A stretch of 54,526 bases of DNA from an uncultured SAR86 cluster bacterium (GCA_902587545.1 CACILL010000001.1:625391-679916); one strand, 5' to 3'. Positions 26,172 through 38,415 are shown, numbered from the stretch's first letter. The notes: generated by a model not told the origin, from the sequence alone. Program-made: numbers and translations.

Positions 26172-26513
26172 ATGATTCTAAGTAAAGGTCTTTGGTTAGT
26201 AGGTTTGACAATTATTGCTGCTGCAGTGTGGGGTAATTCCTATTACAGTGATTTTGGTCTTCTTTATAGAGTTATAGGAGTTATAGCTTTATTTTCATTA
26301 GGCCTATTTGTTTTAAGATTTACCGAGTTTGGATCTGTTGCTTTCCAAACTATAAAACAGTCTACGACTGAAATCCGCAAGGTAGTATGGCCAAATAGGA
26401 CTGAGACAACTCAAACTACTCTTATAGTTGTAGGTGTAGTCATAATTGCTGCTCTAATTTTATGGGGTTTAGATTCTCTTTTTTCTTTTGTAATGAGTTT
26501 AATCTTAGGGTGA
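26172..26513 (+). CDS. secE: Preprotein translocase subunit SecE
   Basis: A 113-residue inner-membrane subunit of SecYEG. Three membrane segments are visible (about 5-22, 34-50 and 84-108), as in the E. coli three-span form. The conserved amphipathic block TTEIRKVVWPNRTETTQTT precedes the last span and clamps SecY. GGAG lies 6 bases before ATG. It sits 45 bases after tRNA-Trp and 3 before nusG, the universal secE-nusG pair. Confidence 0.97.
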   Translation: MILSKGLWLVGLTIIAAAVWGNSYYSDFGLLYRVIGVIALFSLGLFVLRFTEFGSVAFQTIKQSTTEIRKVVWPNRTETTQTTLIVVGVVIIAALILWGLDSLFSFVMSLILG

Positions 26514-26516
26514 TAA

Positions 26517-27050
26517 ATGTCTAAAGCTTGGTACATCATAAATTCTTATTCCAACTACGAAAATAAGGCTAAGGAGCAACTTTTAGAAAGAATTAAATTA
26601 GAAAAAATGGAAGATCTTTTTGGCAGGATAGAAATACCAGTTCATGAAGTCGTTGAATTGAAAGGTGGAAAAGAAAAGATTACAGAAAAAAAATTCTTTC
26701 CTGGGTATATCTTAGTTGAGATGGAGATGAATGATGAAACTTGGCATTTGGTTAAAGAGACTCCTAGAGTACTCGGTTTTATAGGCGGTACAAAAAATAA
26801 TCCCAAGCCAATTTCCGATGCTGAAGCAGCAAAGATTTTAAATCAAATGGAGCATGGAATTGAGGAGACATCACAAGGTACTGTTTATGAGCCTGGTGAA
26901 ATGATTAGAGTAATAGACGGTCCATTTAATGACTTCAGTGGTGTTGTTGAAGAAGCTGATAACCAAAAGGGTAAAGTTAAAGTTGCTGTAATGATCTTTG
27001 GAAGATCCACTCCTGTTGAATTGGATTTTTCTCAAATTGAAAGAGGATAA
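26517..27050 (+). CDS. nusG: Transcription termination/antitermination factor NusG
   Basis: A 177-residue factor that binds RNA polymerase and couples it to Rho or, through S10, to the ribosome. The NGN domain (about 2-115) has [19 protein letters not shown] and [10 protein letters not shown]. The KOW domain (about 125-177) reads [16 protein letters not shown]. Length and layout match E. coli (181). ATG follows the secE stop by 3 bases and rplK starts 2 bases after its end, so all three are on one message. Confidence 0.98.
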   Translation: MSKAWYIINSYSNYENKAKEQLLERIKLEKMEDLFGRIEIPVHEVVELKGGKEKITEKKFFPGYILVEMEMNDETWHLVKETPRVLGFIGGTKNNPKPISDAEAAKILNQMEHGIEETSQGTVYEPGEMIRVIDGPFNDFSGVVEEADNQKGKVKVAVMIFGRSTPVELDFSQIERG

Positions 27051-27052
27051 AT

Positions 27053-27481
27053 ATGGCTGAAAAGAAAATAATGACATACATTAAATTGCAAGTTCCTGCG
27101 GGAGCTGCTTCACCAAGTCCTCCTGTTGGTCCAGCTTTGGGACAACACGGAGTAAATTTAATGGACTTTTGCAATGCATTTAATTCCAAAACCAACGAAT
27201 TGGAAAAAAACTTACCTGTGCCAGTAGTTATTACCGTTTACGAGGATAGAAGTTTTGATTTTATTGTAAAAACGACTCCGGCAAGTGTTCTTTTAAAAAA
27301 GGCAGCCGGCCTTTCTAAAGGAAGTCCAACCCCTAATTCAGAAAAAGTCGGAAAAGTATCTAGGAAACAATTAGAAGAAATTGCAGAAGCAAAAATGGCT
27401 GACTTAAATGCTACTGATTTGGATCAAGCTGTAAAAATTATTGAAGGAAGTGCCAGAAGCATGGGAATAGAGGTAATTTAA
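27053..27481 (+). CDS. rplK: 50S ribosomal protein L11
   Basis: A 142-residue stalk-base protein at the GTPase centre, same length as E. coli. The N-terminal domain has [16 protein letters not shown], the region that binds thiostrepton and release factors. The C-terminal rRNA-binding domain includes [16 protein letters not shown] lies just upstream, overlapping the nusG end. In E. coli L1 represses this operon through a site before rplK; only 2 bases separate nusG and rplK here, so no dedicated leader exists. Confidence 0.98.
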   Translation: MAEKKIMTYIKLQVPAGAASPSPPVGPALGQHGVNLMDFCNAFNSKTNELEKNLPVPVVITVYEDRSFDFIVKTTPASVLLKKAAGLSKGSPTPNSEKVGKVSRKQLEEIAEAKMADLNATDLDQAVKIIEGSARSMGIEVI

Positions 27482-28137
27482 TGTCTCAAGAAACTAAAAA
27501 ATATTTGATCGAGGAAGCTTTAGGGGAACTTAATTCTAATGCTTCAAAAAAATTCACTGAATCTTTGGATGTTTCAATTAACCTAGGAATTGATGCTTCC
27601 AAATCAGACCAAAATGTTCGAGGAGCATCAAATCTCCCTCATGGAAACGGGAAATCTTTCAAAGTTGCAGTATTTGCTGATGGTGATGAAGCTACACAAG
27701 CAAAAGAAGCAGGTGCAGATAAAGTAGGTATGGAAGATCTTGCAGAGGAGATTAAAGCAGGCAACATGGATTTTGATGTTGTGATTGCAACACCTGATAC
27801 CATGAGAGTAGTTTCTCCTTTGGGACAAATTCTTGGACCAAAGGGACTGATGCCAAATCCAAAATCAGAAACTGTTACTAAGGATATTCCAAATACAGTA
27901 AAAAACGCAAAATCAGGACAAATTAGGTATAAATCAGATAAACAAGGTATAATCCACGCCCGTATTGGACAGATAGGTTATACAGAAGAACAATTGAAAG
28001 ATAATTTAGAAGCTTTTTTAACAGATGTTAAGAAGGCAAAACCCCCTTCGGCAAAAGGGGTTTACATTTCAAAAGTAACCCTCTCTTCCACCATGGGTAA
28101 AGGGTTTGAAATTGATACTGCAAAACTTAATTTTTAA
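27481..28137 (+). CDS. rplA: 50S ribosomal protein L1
   Basis: A 218-residue protein of the mobile L1 stalk near the E site. Landmarks are [12 protein letters not shown], the signature [15 protein letters not shown], and the C-terminal [11 protein letters not shown]. It is shorter than E. coli L1 (234), mainly at the N-terminus. ATG overlaps the rplK stop by one base. The 187 bases after it hold the L10-type leader of rplJ. Confidence 0.97.
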   Translation: MSQETKKYLIEEALGELNSNASKKFTESLDVSINLGIDASKSDQNVRGASNLPHGNGKSFKVAVFADGDEATQAKEAGADKVGMEDLAEEIKAGNMDFDVVIATPDTMRVVSPLGQILGPKGLMPNPKSETVTKDIPNTVKNAKSGQIRYKSDKQGIIHARIGQIGYTEEQLKDNLEAFLTDVKKAKPPSAKGVYISKVTLSSTMGKGFEIDTAKLNF

Positions 28138-28178
28138 TTTATAGATGAGTTTGTTTGAAAAAATGAGAATTTTAAGCT

Positions 28179-28315
28179 GTTGTAACTTCGTTACAACCGT
28201 CTTAGACCGTAGGAGTTTAACTTCATTAAACTTAATGTTTCCTACGCAGATAGTTCAAAAAGATTTTTCTTTTTGGACAAAAGGTTCCTCTTTTGGAAAT
28301 TTAATCAAAGGAGGG
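28179..28315 (+). promoter_or_regulatory. L10-type leader of rplJL(-rpoBC)
   Basis: The 187 bases between rplA and rplJ hold ordered RNA structure. Hairpin 1 is GTTGTAAC/GTTACAAC (28179-28197). Hairpin 2 has an outer stem CGTAGGA/TCCTACG (28208-28214 with 28240-28246) around an inner GTTTAA/TTAAAC. A small hairpin CTTTT/AAAAG lies at 28269-28283. The SD AAAGGAGG (28307-28314) could pair with CCTCTTT (28286-28292), which would hide the start. In E. coli the L10-L7/L12 complex binds such a leader and represses translation. The placement fits; the L10-binding kink-turn was not verified. Confidence 0.65.
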
Positions 28316-28324
28316 TTTTAATTA

Positions 28325-28843
28325 ATGTCACGCTTAGATACTAAGAAAGTTCTAATTGAGGATTTAAATAAGATTGCTCAAGAAGCTTTTTCTGTGATTG
28401 CTGTTGATTATCGAGGAACTAATGTTCCAGGTTTAACTCAACTTAGAAAGGAGGCTAAATCACAGTCTGTTCAATTAAAAGTTATTAAAAATACTTTAGC
28501 AAAAAGAGCTTTGGAGAATACTAAATTTGATTCCTTAAACGAAATTCTTACAGGTCCAACCCTGTTGGCTTTTTCTATGAATGATTTTCAAAGTGCAGCA
28601 AAACTTGTCAAAGACTTTGCAGCCAAAGAAGAATCATTTGAAGTAAAAGGACTTTCCATAGGAGAAGGTTTTCTTGAGCCAAATGAGCTTAAGGCCTTAG
28701 CTTCTCTTCCATCAAAAGAAGAAGCAATTTCTATGCTTTTAGGATTAATCCAGGCTCCACTTAACAAACTTGCCGGAACTCTAAATGAGGTTCCTTCACA
28801 GTTAGTTAGAACTGTTAACGCAGTAAGCCAAACTAAATCTTAA
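28325..28843 (+). CDS. rplJ: 50S ribosomal protein L10
   Basis: A 172-residue stalk protein that anchors L7/L12 dimers. The N-terminal rRNA-binding part has AVDYRGTNVPGLTQLRKEA and KVIKNTLAKRAL; the C-terminal helix (about 130-165) is the dimer platform. It is slightly longer than E. coli L10 (165). A strong SD, AAAGGAGGG, sits 9 bases before ATG at the end of the structured leader. rplL follows after 26 bases. Confidence 0.98.
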   Translation: MSRLDTKKVLIEDLNKIAQEAFSVIAVDYRGTNVPGLTQLRKEAKSQSVQLKVIKNTLAKRALENTKFDSLNEILTGPTLLAFSMNDFQSAAKLVKDFAAKEESFEVKGLSIGEGFLEPNELKALASLPSKEEAISMLLGLIQAPLNKLAGTLNEVPSQLVRTVNAVSQTKS

Positions 28844-28869
28844 TTATCTGGGCATAACGGAGAAAAATA

Positions 28870-29253
28870 ATGGCTACTACTAAAGAAGAAATACTCGAAG
28901 CGATATCAGAAATGAGCGTTATGGATGTGGTTGATTTAGTAAAACTTATGGAAGAAAAATTTGGCGTCACTGCTGCAGCTCCGGCTGCTGCTGCTGCTGC
29001 TGCTCCTGCCGCAGGCGGCGAAGCCGCTGCTGCTGAAGAGCAAAGTGAATTTGAAATTTTCTTAGCTGATGTTGGTGAAAAGAAAATCGATGTCATCAAG
29101 GCTGTGAGAGCAATCACTGGCTTAGGCTTGAAAGAAGCTAAAGCAATAGTTGATGGCGCTCCTTCTTCTGTCAAAGAAGGCGCTAACAAAGATGAGGCTG
29201 AACAAGCTAAATCTCAACTTGAAGAAGCTGGCGCGAAAGTAGAACTAAAATAA
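28870..29253 (+). CDS. rplL: 50S ribosomal protein L7/L12
   Basis: A 127-residue stalk protein, multi-copy on the ribosome, that recruits translation factors. The N-terminal dimer domain (1-33) is followed by a long Ala/Pro/Gly hinge (about 36-60; a poly-Ala run and [11 protein letters not shown]) and a C-terminal factor-binding domain with [20 protein letters not shown]. It is six residues longer than E. coli, in the hinge. GGAG precedes ATG by 7 bases. Only 23 bases separate it from rpoB. Confidence 0.99.
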   Translation: MATTKEEILEAISEMSVMDVVDLVKLMEEKFGVTAAAPAAAAAAAPAAGGEAAAAEEQSEFEIFLADVGEKKIDVIKAVRAITGLGLKEAKAIVDGAPSSVKEGANKDEAEQAKSQLEEAGAKVELK

Positions 29254-29276
29254 CATCATTTATAGGCTAAATTTAT

Positions 29277-32200
29277 ATGGCAAGTACATACTCATTTGCA
29301 GAAAAAAAGAGAATAAGAAAAAGTTTTGAAAAAATTTCTAGTGCGATGTCACTACCTGACATCTTAGAAATCCAAACCGATTCGTATGATTACTTTTTAC
29401 AAAATATTCCTGATGCTACAAAAAGGAAAAATCAAGGCTTGGAAAGCGTTTTTCAATCGATTTTTCCAATCAATAGTGTCTCTGGAAATGCAAGGATTGA
29501 GTACTTAGGTTATAAACTACAAGACCCTGAATTCGATGTTCAAGAGTGTCTTCCGCGAGGAAAAACTTATGAGGCGCCTCTAATAATAAGATGCCGAATC
29601 ATCTTTATTGATAAAACCACTGGCGAAGAAAACCTCAAGAGCGCTAGAGAAGAAGAAGTTTACATGGGAACTGTTCCTTTGATGACAGAGCATGGAACTT
29701 TTGTTATCAATGGTACTGAAAGGGTAGTTGTTTCTCAGCTGCATAGATCACCGGGTTTGATATTTGATCACGACAGGGGCAAAACTCATTCATCAGGGAA
29801 ACTCTTGTACTCTTCTAGAGTCATTCCTTATAGAGGTTCTTGGTTAGACTTTGAATTTGATCACAAAGATCTTGTTTACATTCGTATTGATAGAAGAAGA
29901 AAACTCTATGCGACTATCTTGCTAAGGGCAATAGGTTTTACTTCCCAAGAGATATTAGAGAAGTTCTACGAAAAAGAAACTTATCTGATTGGTTCAAATA
30001 GTTATTCTTTGAGAGTCGTTCCCAGAAGAATGGTTGGAAAGATTGCTCCGTCAGATATTAAAGGTACGCAAGGAGTAATAATTGAAGCAGGTAAAAGAAT
30101 CACTGCTAGACACATAAGACTAATTGAGTCGAGCAAGATTAAAACTTTAGAGATTCCAAAAGAAAGTCTCTTCAATCAAACAATTGCTGAAGATATTATT
30201 GATCCTTCAACCGGAGAAATCGCAATAGCATGCAACACTTTGATCGATGAAGAAGTTCTTCTTAAATTGAGCGAACTAAAACTAAAAGAAATTAACGTCC
30301 TTTATATTAATGAGCTTGAATCAGGTCCCTATATTTCAGATACCTTAAGATCAGATACTACTTCAAACTCACTTGAAGCTCTTGCTGAAATCTATCGAAT
30401 GATGAGACCTGGAGAACCACCTACCAAAGAAGCTGCAACTCTCTTATTTGAGAATCTATTTTTTAATGCAGATAAATATGATCTTTCTGATGTAGGAAGG
30501 ATGAAATTCAATAAAAGGCTTGGCAGGGAAGAATTAATAGGAAAAGGTACTCTAGATAATGACGATATCCTTGAGGTTATAAAAACTTTGGTAGATATCC
30601 GAAATGGAAAACAAACCTGTGATGATATAGATCATCTTGGAAATCGAAGAATTAGGTCAGTTGGGGAAATGGTCGCTAACCAAGTTAGAGTTGGTTTATT
30701 GAGAGTGGAAAGAGCTGTAAGAGAAAGGTTAAACATTGCGGAGGCAGAAGAATTAGGACCCGCAGATTTAATTAATGCAAAACCAATAACCGCAGCAATC
30801 AATGAGTTTTTCGGTTCAAGTCAGTTATCTCAATTCATGGATCAAAATAATCCTCTATCCGAGGTAACTCATAAAAGACGGGTTTCAGCATTGGGCCCTG
30901 GAGGACTTACTCGTGAAAGAGCTGGTTTTGAAGTTAGAGATGTTCATCCTTCTCATTACGGTAGAGTTTGTCCAATTGAAACTCCTGAGGGACCAAACAT
31001 TGGTTTAATAAATTCTTTGTCAGTATATGCAAAAGTTAATGATTTCGGTTTTCTTGAGACTCCTTACAGAAAAGTCGAAAACGGCAAGGTAACCGATGAA
31101 ATTCAATATGTATCCGCAATCGAAGAAGGTGAATTTGTCATAGCACAAGCCTCAGTAAAATTAGACAAAAATAATAAATTTGTTGAAGAGCTCGTTCCAG
31201 TTAGATATCGAAATGAGTTTGAGTTAATGACTGTAGATAGAGTCGATCTTATGGATGTTTCCCCTCAACAAGTAGTCTCAATTGCTGCAGCGCTAATACC
31301 TTTTCTGGAACATGATGATGCTAACAGGGCACTGATGGGATCAAACATGCAACGTCAAGCAGTACCAACTTTATCAACAGAAGCTCCTTTAGTTGGTACC
31401 GGCATGGAAAGACTGGTAGCACAATACTCGGGAGATTGTATTATTGCTAAAAATTCTGGAACGGTTGAAAAAGTTGATTCGGGAAAAATAGTCGTAAGAA
31501 AAAATCTTAAAGAGATAAGCGCAACTGACTCAGCTGTTGATATTTATAATCTGATCAAATATACAAGATCAAATCAAAATACCTGTATCAATCAAAGACC
31601 TATAGTTAGTGAAGGAGATAAGATTTCTGCTGGAGATATATTGGCAGACGGTTCTTCAATTGACTTAGGCGAGTTAGCGCTTGGACAAAATATCAAAGTT
31701 GCCTTTATGGCATGGCATGGCTACAACTTTGAAGATTCAATCTTAATTTCAGATAAATTAGTTAAAGAAGATAAGCTTACAAGTGTTCATATTATTGAGG
31801 AGACCTGTACTGCAAGAGATACAAAGCTTGGACCAGATGAAATAACAGCAGATATTCCTAACGTTGGTGAGTCTGCTTTATCAAAACTTGATGAATGTGG
31901 AATAGTTCACATTGGAGCGGAAGTAAATGCAGGAGATATTCTTGTTGGTAAAGTCACTCCAAAAGGCGAAACACAACTTTCTCCAGAAGAAAAACTTTTA
32001 AGAGCAATTTTTGGAGAAAAAGCATCTGATGTTAAAGATACCTCTTTGAGAGTCAAAGCTGGACAAGATGGAACTGTTATCGATGTTCAAGTATTTACAA
32101 GAGAAGGTTTAGAAAAAAATTCTCGTGCTGAGGTAATTGAATCGGTTTCTTTGGCAGAGATTCAAAAAGATATTGATCAAGAATTAAGCATAGTTTCTGA

Positions 32201-33353
32201 AGCTACAATAAATTCCCTTATGCCTTCTCTTGAGGGTAAGAAAGTCATCAGCGGAAGAGGTATATCAAAAGGAGAGGTTTTGACAAAAGACTTCCTAAAG
32301 AGCTTGCCTGCTTCTGAATGGTTCAAATTGAGAATGCAAGATGAAAAACTGAATGATTTGATAAAAGAATCTAAAGACAATCTCAAAAAATATGAAGATA
32401 TGCTTAAAGAACGCTTTGAAGCTAAAAAAAGAAAAATCGTTTCTGGCGATGATTTGCCTCCAGGGGTGCAACAAGTAATTAAAGTTTATCTTGCTGTAAA
32501 AAGAAAAATTCAGCCTGGAGATAAACTCGCAGGAAGGCATGGAAACAAAGGTGTAATTTCGGTGGTAATGCCTGTCGAAGACATGCCTTATGATGAAAAC
32601 GGAGAACCAGTTGATTTAGTTCTAAATCCTTTAGGAGTCCCTTCAAGAATGAACGTAGGACAACTTCTTGAAGTTCACCTTGGCTGGGCTTCAAAAGAAC
32701 TAGGTAAAAAAATAGGTGAGCTAGTTGAAAAGTCTAAGAACCTTTCTGAAGCAAAACCTTTTGTTGAAAAAATTTATTCTTCAACTGGAAAAAAAGAAGA
32801 GCTTGAAAAACTTTCTGATAAAGAATTTAAAGAGCTATGTGAAAACTTAAAGTCAGGAGTGCCAATGGCTACTCCAGTTTTTGATGGAGCATCAGAAGAA
32901 GAGATTAAAAAGATGCTCGAACTAGCTGATTTACCGTCTTCTGGTCAAGCTCAACTATATGATGGAAGAACAGGCGAGGCTTTCGATAGATTAGTGACAA
33001 TTGGATACATGTATATTTTAAAATTAAATCATTTAATCGAAGATAAGATGCATGCTAGATCTACAGGTTCATACAGTCTTGTTACTCAACAACCTCTTGG
33101 AGGGAAAGCTCAATTTGGAGGTCAAAGGCTTGGAGAAATGGAAGTATGGGCTCTAGAAGCTTACGGAGCTGCTAACACTCTACAAGAGATGTTGACTGTA
33201 AAATCAGATGATGTACCAGGAAGAACAAAGGTATACAAAAATATTGTAGATGGTAATTATGAAATGGAAGCTGGCATCCCCGAATCCTATAATGTTTTAA
33301 CCAAAGAAGTCAGATCTCTAGGAATAGACATAGACTTCGACGAGGTAGATTAA
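29277..33353 (+). CDS. rpoB: RNA polymerase beta subunit
   Basis: A 1358-residue core subunit (E. coli 1342). The rifampicin pocket is intact and of sensitive type: [20 protein letters not shown] followed by [19 protein letters not shown]. Other blocks are [29 protein letters not shown], the Lys-rich [15 protein letters not shown] and [18 protein letters not shown] near the end. The 23-base gap after rplL has no room for the attenuator and RNase III site found in E. coli. It is followed 4 bases later by rpoC. Confidence 0.99.
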   Translation: MASTYSFAEKKRIRKSFEKISSAMSLPDILEIQTDSYDYFLQNIPDATKRKNQGLESVFQSIFPINSVSGNARIEYLGYKLQDPEFDVQECLPRGKTYEAPLIIRCRIIFIDKTTGEENLKSAREEEVYMGTVPLMTEHGTFVINGTERVVVSQLHRSPGLIFDHDRGKTHSSGKLLYSSRVIPYRGSWLDFEFDHKDLVYIRIDRRRKLYATILLRAIGFTSQEILEKFYEKETYLIGSNSYSLRVVPRRMVGKIAPSDIKGTQGVIIEAGKRITARHIRLIESSKIKTLEIPKESLFNQTIAEDIIDPSTGEIAIACNTLIDEEVLLKLSELKLKEINVLYINELESGPYISDTLRSDTTSNSLEALAEIYRMMRPGEPPTKEAATLLFENLFFNADKYDLSDVGRMKFNKRLGREELIGKGTLDNDDILEVIKTLVDIRNGKQTCDDIDHLGNRRIRSVGEMVANQVRVGLLRVERAVRERLNIAEAEELGPADLINAKPITAAINEFFGSSQLSQFMDQNNPLSEVTHKRRVSALGPGGLTRERAGFEVRDVHPSHYGRVCPIETPEGPNIGLINSLSVYAKVNDFGFLETPYRKVENGKVTDEIQYVSAIEEGEFVIAQASVKLDKNNKFVEELVPVRYRNEFELMTVDRVDLMDVSPQQVVSIAAALIPFLEHDDANRALMGSNMQRQAVPTLSTEAPLVGTGMERLVAQYSGDCIIAKNSGTVEKVDSGKIVVRKNLKEISATDSAVDIYNLIKYTRSNQNTCINQRPIVSEGDKISAGDILADGSSIDLGELALGQNIKVAFMAWHGYNFEDSILISDKLVKEDKLTSVHIIEETCTARDTKLGPDEITADIPNVGESALSKLDECGIVHIGAEVNAGDILVGKVTPKGETQLSPEEKLLRAIFGEKASDVKDTSLRVKAGQDGTVIDVQVFTREGLEKNSRAEVIESVSLAEIQKDIDQELSIVSEATINSLMPSLEGKKVISGRGISKGEVLTKDFLKSLPASEWFKLRMQDEKLNDLIKESKDNLKKYEDMLKERFEAKKRKIVSGDDLPPGVQQVIKVYLAVKRKIQPGDKLAGRHGNKGVISVVMPVEDMPYDENGEPVDLVLNPLGVPSRMNVGQLLEVHLGWASKELGKKIGELVEKSKNLSEAKPFVEKIYSSTGKKEELEKLSDKEFKELCENLKSGVPMATPVFDGASEEEIKKMLELADLPSSGQAQLYDGRTGEAFDRLVTIGYMYILKLNHLIEDKMHARSTGSYSLVTQQPLGGKAQFGGQRLGEMEVWALEAYGAANTLQEMLTVKSDDVPGRTKVYKNIVDGNYEMEAGIPESYNVLTKEVRSLGIDIDFDEVD

Positions 33354-33357
33354 ATTT

Positions 33358-36300
33358 ATGAAAGATTTATTAAAACTTTTTAAACAGGAAGAAGAAAACA
33401 ATTTCAACGCAATAAAAGCTGGACTAGCTTCTGGTCAGCAAATTAGATCTTGGTCTTTTGGAGAAGTAAAAAAACCTGAAACTATTAATTACCGTACCTT
33501 CAAGCCTGAGAGAGACGGTTTATTTTGCGCAAAAATATTTGGTCCAGTTAAGGATTACGAATGTATTTGTGGCAAATATAAAAGAATGAAGCACAGAGGA
33601 GTCGTCTGTGAAAAGTGTGGAGTCGAAGTAACACTAGCCAAAGTCAGAAGAGAAAGAATGGGGCATATAGAACTGGCAGCTCCAGTTGCACATATTTGGT
33701 TTTTAAAATCTCTTCCTTCTAGAATATCTCTCCTCTTAGATAAGACTCTCAGAGAAGTAGAAAGAATTTTATACTTTGAATCTTTCGTGGTCACAGATCC
33801 AGGCATGACTGATCTTGAAAAAGGTCAAATTTTAGATGAAGAAGAATACTTTGAAAAACTTGAGGAGTTTGGAGAAGAATTTTCTGCTGGTATGGGAGCA
33901 GAATCTGTAAAAATTCTTCTTTCCGAGATGAACTTGGAAAATGAAATATCAGAAGTACAAGAACAAATTGATTCCACAAACAGTGATGCTAAGAAAAAGA
34001 AGCTTTCCAAAAGATTAAAAATTCTTAAGGCTTTTACCTCCTCTAACAACAAACCAGAGTGGATGATCTTGGACGTATTACCTGTCTTACCTCCAGACCT
34101 AAGACCTCTCGTTCCATTGGAAGGTGGAAGGTTTGCAACATCTGATCTTAACGATCTTTACAGGAGAGTTATCAATCGTAATAACAGACTTAAAAGATTA
34201 ATAGAGCTTAATGCTCCTGAAATAATTGTTAGAAACGAAAAAAGAATGCTTCAAGAATCAGTAGATGCATTACTCGACAATGGAAGAAGAGGAAGAGCTA
34301 TCACTGGTTCAAACAAAAGGCCTTTGAAATCTCTCGCAGATATGATTAAAGGAAAACAAGGAAGATTTAGACAAAACTTACTTGGTAAAAGAGTAGATTA
34401 TTCTGGAAGATCTGTAATTGTTGTGGGTCCAACATTAAAACTTCATCAATGTGGACTGCCTAAGAAAATGGCTTTGGAGCTTTTCAAACCATTTGTCTTT
34501 GGAAAACTTCAACAACTAGAATTAGCAACAACTATTAAAGGTGCTAAAAGAATGGTTGAAAGGGAAGAGCCAGTAGTTTGGGACATTTTGGCAGACGTGA
34601 TCAGGGAACATCCAATTCTGCTAAATAGAGCACCTACTCTTCATAGACTTGGAATACAAGCCTTTGAACCAACTTTGATTGAAGGAAAAGCAATTCAACT
34701 TCATCCTCTAGTTTGCAAAGCTTACAACGCAGACTTTGATGGCGATCAAATGGCAGTGCATGTTCCTCTTACCTTGGGGGCTCAACTAGAGTGTAGAGCT
34801 TTAATGATGGCAAGTAATAATATTCTTTCACCGTCTAATGGAAAACCAATTATTGACCCTTCTCAAGATGTAGTCCTTGGTATTTATTACATGACGAGGG
34901 AAAAGGTTTCAGCCAAAGGAGAAGGCTCAATTTTTGCAGACATAAATGAAGTCCACAGAGCATATGACAGTGGAAATGTCGATCTTCAGGCAAAAGTAAA
35001 GGTTAGATTGGTAAATAAAGAATCAGAGTTAAATCTAGTTGATACAACCGTTGGTAGAGCAATTCTTTCTGGAATTCTTCCTAAGGAACTTGATTTTGAA
35101 CTCATAAATAAACCTCTAGACAGTAAGTCAATATCTTCTCTTATCAACATGTCATACAGACACAGCGGTTTGAAAGAAACAGTAATATTTGCAGACAAAC
35201 TTATGTACTTGGGATATGAGTATTCTACAAAGTCTGGATCTTCAATTTGTGTAGATGATTGTGTAATCCCTACCGACAAAGAGGAAATCATCTCAAGCGC
35301 TGAAACTGAAGTAAAAGAAATCGAGTCTCAGTATTCATCTGGTCTAGTAACGCAAGGTGAAAAGTACAATAAAGTAATTGATATTTGGTCAAGAGCAAAT
35401 GAAAAAGTTGCAAGTTCTTTAATGGATACAATTTCAACAGAAAAAGTTGAAGACAGAGAAGGAAATTCTGTAGACCAAAAATCCTTTAACTCGGTATTTA
35501 TGTATTTAGATTCTGGTGCAAGAAGTTCTCCTGCTCAGGTTAGACAACTAGCTGGAATGAGAGGTCTAATGGCTAAACCAGATGGTTCAATAATTGAGAC
35601 TCCAATTACTGCGAACTTTAGAGAAGGTTTAACCGTTCTACAGTATTTCACCTCTACTCACGGCGCTAGAAAAGGTCTGGCAGATACAGCATTAAAGACT
35701 GCCAACTCGGGTTATCTAACAAGAAGATTGGTCGATGTTGCACAAGATTTAGTAATTAGAGAAGAAGATTGTGAAACAAAAGATGGTATAGAACTAAGAT
35801 CAATCATTGAAGGTGGTGAAGTTGTTCAACATTTAAAAGATAGAATTTTAGGTAGGGTTTTAGCTGAACCATTATCTTCAAAAGATGGGTCTTTCAAAAT
35901 TCCTAAAGGTACTTTAATTGATGAGGCATTAGCTGAACAAATCGAACAAAACAACATAGATATTGCAAAAGTAAGATCTCCAATAACATGTGAAACCAGT
36001 TTTGGAATCTGTTCAAAATGTTATGGAAGAGATTTAGGAAGAGGAAATCTAGTAGATCCTGGTGAAGCCGTTGGAATTGTTGCTGCTCAATCCATTGGAG
36101 AGCCCGGAACTCAACTTACAATGAGAACTTTCCATATTGGAGGAGCCGCTTCTAGGTCTTCAGAGGAAGACAGAATTCAAGCTAAGTATGATGGAACTGT
36201 GAAATTTAGAAATCTAAATTCACTTCAAAATAAATCTAAAAAACAAGTTTGTATTTCTAGATCAGCTGAATTGGTTCTTTTTGACGAAAATGAATCTGAA

Positions 36301-37530
36301 AAAGAAAGATACAAAATTCCTTACGGAGCCGAAATAAACGTAAACGAAGGTGCTGCCATTAAATCTGGAGAATTATTGGCAACTTGGGATCCATTAAATC
36401 ACCCAATAATTTCTGAAGTTAAGGGTAAGGTAAATCTTAAGGATATGGAAAACGGCATAACCATCAGAGAAGTTACTGACGAATTAACAGGCTTATCAAG
36501 TGTAGAGATTTTGGATGCGTCTGAGAGAACCTCTGCAGGAAAAGATATGAATCCTATGGTAGTCATAACAGATGCTAAAGGGAAAGAAGTTATGCTTCCT
36601 GGAGGCAAAAGACCTGCTGAATATAAGTTAGAGCAAAAATCTCTCGTGAATGTAACAGATGGTCAAACTATTGAAATAGGTGACGTTCTTGCAAGAATTC
36701 CTAAAGAATCTTCCAAAACAAGAGACATTACAGGAGGACTTCCTAGAGTTGCTGATTTATTTGAAGCAAGACAACCAAAAGAAGTTGCTATTCTTGCTGA
36801 AATAAGCGGTGTAGTTTCATGGGGAAAAGAGACCAAAGGAAAAAGAAGGCTCGTTTTAACTGGAAAGGAAGGTAAAGAAGAGATTGTTCGTGAAACTTTA
36901 ATACCTAAAACAAGAAGTATTAATGTCTTTGAAGGAGAAACCGTCACCAAAGGAGACGTGATAAGTGAAGGCTCCTTGAGCCCGCACGATATTCTTTCTT
37001 TGAAAGGAGTTGAGGAACTAACAGAGTATGTGGTTAATGAGATTCAAGATGTTTATCGACTACAAGGTGTTGAAATAAGTGATAAACATATCGAGTGTAT
37101 CCTTAGACAAATGCTTAGAAAAGTTGAAGTTACTGAATCTGGTGATACAGATCTTATTATAGGAGATCAACTAGAACTTTCAGAGGTATTACAACAAAAT
37201 AAAAAAGCCTCTTCAGATGGCGGAATTCCAGCTAAATTCAAGCGTCTTTTATTAGGAATTACTAAAGCATCTCTTGCTACAGAGTCTTTTGTTTCAGCTG
37301 CATCTTTCCAAGAAACTACAAGAGTTCTTACCGAAGCCTCTGTAACTGGAAAGATAGACAAGTTAAGAGGCCTTAAAGAGAATGTTGTGATAGGAAGGCT
37401 TATTCCAGCTGGAACTGGATATGGAGCCTCTCAAGGACAAGCTGATTTAGTCTCAGATATTGAATCCGAGCTCAGCGAAGTAATCGCTGATACTGAGGCT
37501 GATCAAAGTGAATCTTCTAGCGAAGAATAG
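33358..37530 (+). CDS. rpoC: RNA polymerase beta' subunit
   Basis: A 1390-residue catalytic subunit (E. coli 1407). The N-terminal zinc site is ECICGKY and CEKCG (about 70-90). The catalytic Mg is held by [16 protein letters not shown]. The second zinc site is [15 protein letters not shown], before the trigger-loop region [19 protein letters not shown]. The C-terminus ends in an acidic, Ser-rich tail ([14 protein letters not shown]). The rpsL promoter starts 1 base after the stop, so rpoBC and the str operon are adjacent, unlike in E. coli. Confidence 0.99.
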   Translation: MKDLLKLFKQEEENNFNAIKAGLASGQQIRSWSFGEVKKPETINYRTFKPERDGLFCAKIFGPVKDYECICGKYKRMKHRGVVCEKCGVEVTLAKVRRERMGHIELAAPVAHIWFLKSLPSRISLLLDKTLREVERILYFESFVVTDPGMTDLEKGQILDEEEYFEKLEEFGEEFSAGMGAESVKILLSEMNLENEISEVQEQIDSTNSDAKKKKLSKRLKILKAFTSSNNKPEWMILDVLPVLPPDLRPLVPLEGGRFATSDLNDLYRRVINRNNRLKRLIELNAPEIIVRNEKRMLQESVDALLDNGRRGRAITGSNKRPLKSLADMIKGKQGRFRQNLLGKRVDYSGRSVIVVGPTLKLHQCGLPKKMALELFKPFVFGKLQQLELATTIKGAKRMVEREEPVVWDILADVIREHPILLNRAPTLHRLGIQAFEPTLIEGKAIQLHPLVCKAYNADFDGDQMAVHVPLTLGAQLECRALMMASNNILSPSNGKPIIDPSQDVVLGIYYMTREKVSAKGEGSIFADINEVHRAYDSGNVDLQAKVKVRLVNKESELNLVDTTVGRAILSGILPKELDFELINKPLDSKSISSLINMSYRHSGLKETVIFADKLMYLGYEYSTKSGSSICVDDCVIPTDKEEIISSAETEVKEIESQYSSGLVTQGEKYNKVIDIWSRANEKVASSLMDTISTEKVEDREGNSVDQKSFNSVFMYLDSGARSSPAQVRQLAGMRGLMAKPDGSIIETPITANFREGLTVLQYFTSTHGARKGLADTALKTANSGYLTRRLVDVAQDLVIREEDCETKDGIELRSIIEGGEVVQHLKDRILGRVLAEPLSSKDGSFKIPKGTLIDEALAEQIEQNNIDIAKVRSPITCETSFGICSKCYGRDLGRGNLVDPGEAVGIVAAQSIGEPGTQLTMRTFHIGGAASRSSEEDRIQAKYDGTVKFRNLNSLQNKSKKQVCISRSAELVLFDENESEKERYKIPYGAEINVNEGAAIKSGELLATWDPLNHPIISEVKGKVNLKDMENGITIREVTDELTGLSSVEILDASERTSAGKDMNPMVVITDAKGKEVMLPGGKRPAEYKLEQKSLVNVTDGQTIEIGDVLARIPKESSKTRDITGGLPRVADLFEARQPKEVAILAEISGVVSWGKETKGKRRLVLTGKEGKEEIVRETLIPKTRSINVFEGETVTKGDVISEGSLSPHDILSLKGVEELTEYVVNEIQDVYRLQGVEISDKHIECILRQMLRKVEVTESGDTDLIIGDQLELSEVLQQNKKASSDGGIPAKFKRLLLGITKASLATESFVSAASFQETTRVLTEASVTGKIDKLRGLKENVVIGRLIPAGTGYGASQGQADLVSDIESELSEVIADTEADQSESSSEE

Positions 37531-37531
37531 T

Positions 37532-37560
37532 TTGACCAAATGACAATGTCTCATTAAAAT
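37532..37560 (+). promoter_or_regulatory. Sigma70 promoter of the str operon (rpsL-rpsG-fusA) with GC-rich discriminator
   Basis: TTGACC (37532-37537, 5 of 6), a 17-base spacer and TAAAAT (37555-37560, 5 of 6). The bases after the -10 are CGCGCAC, a GC-rich discriminator of the kind linked to stringent (ppGpp/DksA) control in E. coli. Predicted initiation near 37567 leaves a leader of about 7 bases with no SD before rpsL. Confidence 0.7.
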
Positions 37561-37573
37561 CGCGCACTTAATT

Positions 37574-37945
37574 ATGGCAAGAGTAAATCAATTAATAAGA
37601 AAACCTAGAAAGGTTAAGAAAGCTAAAAGTGATGTCCCTGCGTTGGTAGGTTCTCCGCAAAAAAGGGGAGTTTGTACCAGGGTTTATACAACAACTCCGA
37701 AAAAACCTAATTCAGCTTTAAGAAAAGTTTGTAAAGTAAGATTAACTTCTGGATATGAAGTTATTTCCTACATTGGTGGAGAAGGTCATAATCTTCAAGA
37801 ACACTCTGTTGTTTTAATTAGAGGTGGTCGAGTTAAAGATCTTCCTGGTGTTAGATATCATACTGTTAGAGGTACACTGGATACTACGGGTGTCGAAGAC
37901 AGAAAACAACGTAGATCAAAATACGGATCCAAGAGGCCTAAATAA
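37574..37945 (+). CDS. rpsL: 30S ribosomal protein S12
   Basis: A 123-residue decoding-centre protein. [18 protein letters not shown] carries the Lys linked to streptomycin binding, and [12 protein letters not shown] the Asp that RimO thiomethylates in E. coli; both are wild type, so no streptomycin resistance change is seen. There is no SD; the message would be almost leaderless from the promoter just upstream. The stop overlaps the rpsG start by one base. Confidence 0.99.
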   Translation: MARVNQLIRKPRKVKKAKSDVPALVGSPQKRGVCTRVYTTTPKKPNSALRKVCKVRLTSGYEVISYIGGEGHNLQEHSVVLIRGGRVKDLPGVRYHTVRGTLDTTGVEDRKQRRSKYGSKRPK

Positions 37946-38415
37946 TGCCTAGAAAAGGACCAGTTCCAAAAAGAGATGTAATCCCTGATCCAAAATATGG
38001 GAATGTAAAACTTGCTAAGTTTGTAAATAACTTAATGCAAAGAGGAAAAAAAAGTACAGCTGAAAAAATTATCTACTCTGCCTTAGATCAAGTATCTTCA
38101 AAATCAAAAAGAGATCCGCTTGAAGTTTTTGAAGAAGCATTAGATCAAGTTGGTCCTCAAGTTGAAGTTAAATCTAGAAGGGTTGGTGGTGCTACCTATC
38201 AGGTCCCTTTAGAAGTAAAAACTTCAAGACGTCTTGCTTTGGCTATGAGATGGATCGTTTCAAGTGCCAAGAAAAGATCTGAAAAAAATATGTCTACAAA
38301 ACTTGCTGGCGAATTGATTGATGCTGCTGACGGAAGAGGAGAGGCAGTAAAAAAACGCCAGGATACTCATAAAATGGCCGAAGCAAATAAAGCTTTCTCT
38401 CACTTTAGATTTTAA
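37945..38415 (+). CDS. rpsG: 30S ribosomal protein S7
   Basis: A 156-residue 30S head protein that nucleates assembly of the 3' domain of 16S rRNA. Blocks are [32 protein letters not shown] and [14 protein letters not shown], ending NKAFSHFRF. In E. coli S7 represses its operon through the roughly 96-base rpsL-rpsG gap. Here the genes overlap by one base (TAATG), so that site cannot exist in the same form. fusA begins 3 bases after the stop. Confidence 0.99.
   Translation: MPRKGPVPKRDVIPDPKYGNVKLAKFVNNLMQRGKKSTAEKIIYSALDQVSSKSKRDPLEVFEEALDQVGPQVEVKSRRVGGATYQVPLEVKTSRRLALAMRWIVSSAKKRSEKNMSTKLAGELIDAADGRGEAVKKRQDTHKMAEANKAFSHFRF

Noticed and set aside
29277-37530. Several open frames of 60-100 codons antisense to rpoB and rpoC
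   Set aside because: They are rich in Ser, Phe and Leu, lack start signals and conserved motifs, and mirror the coding bias of the real genes.
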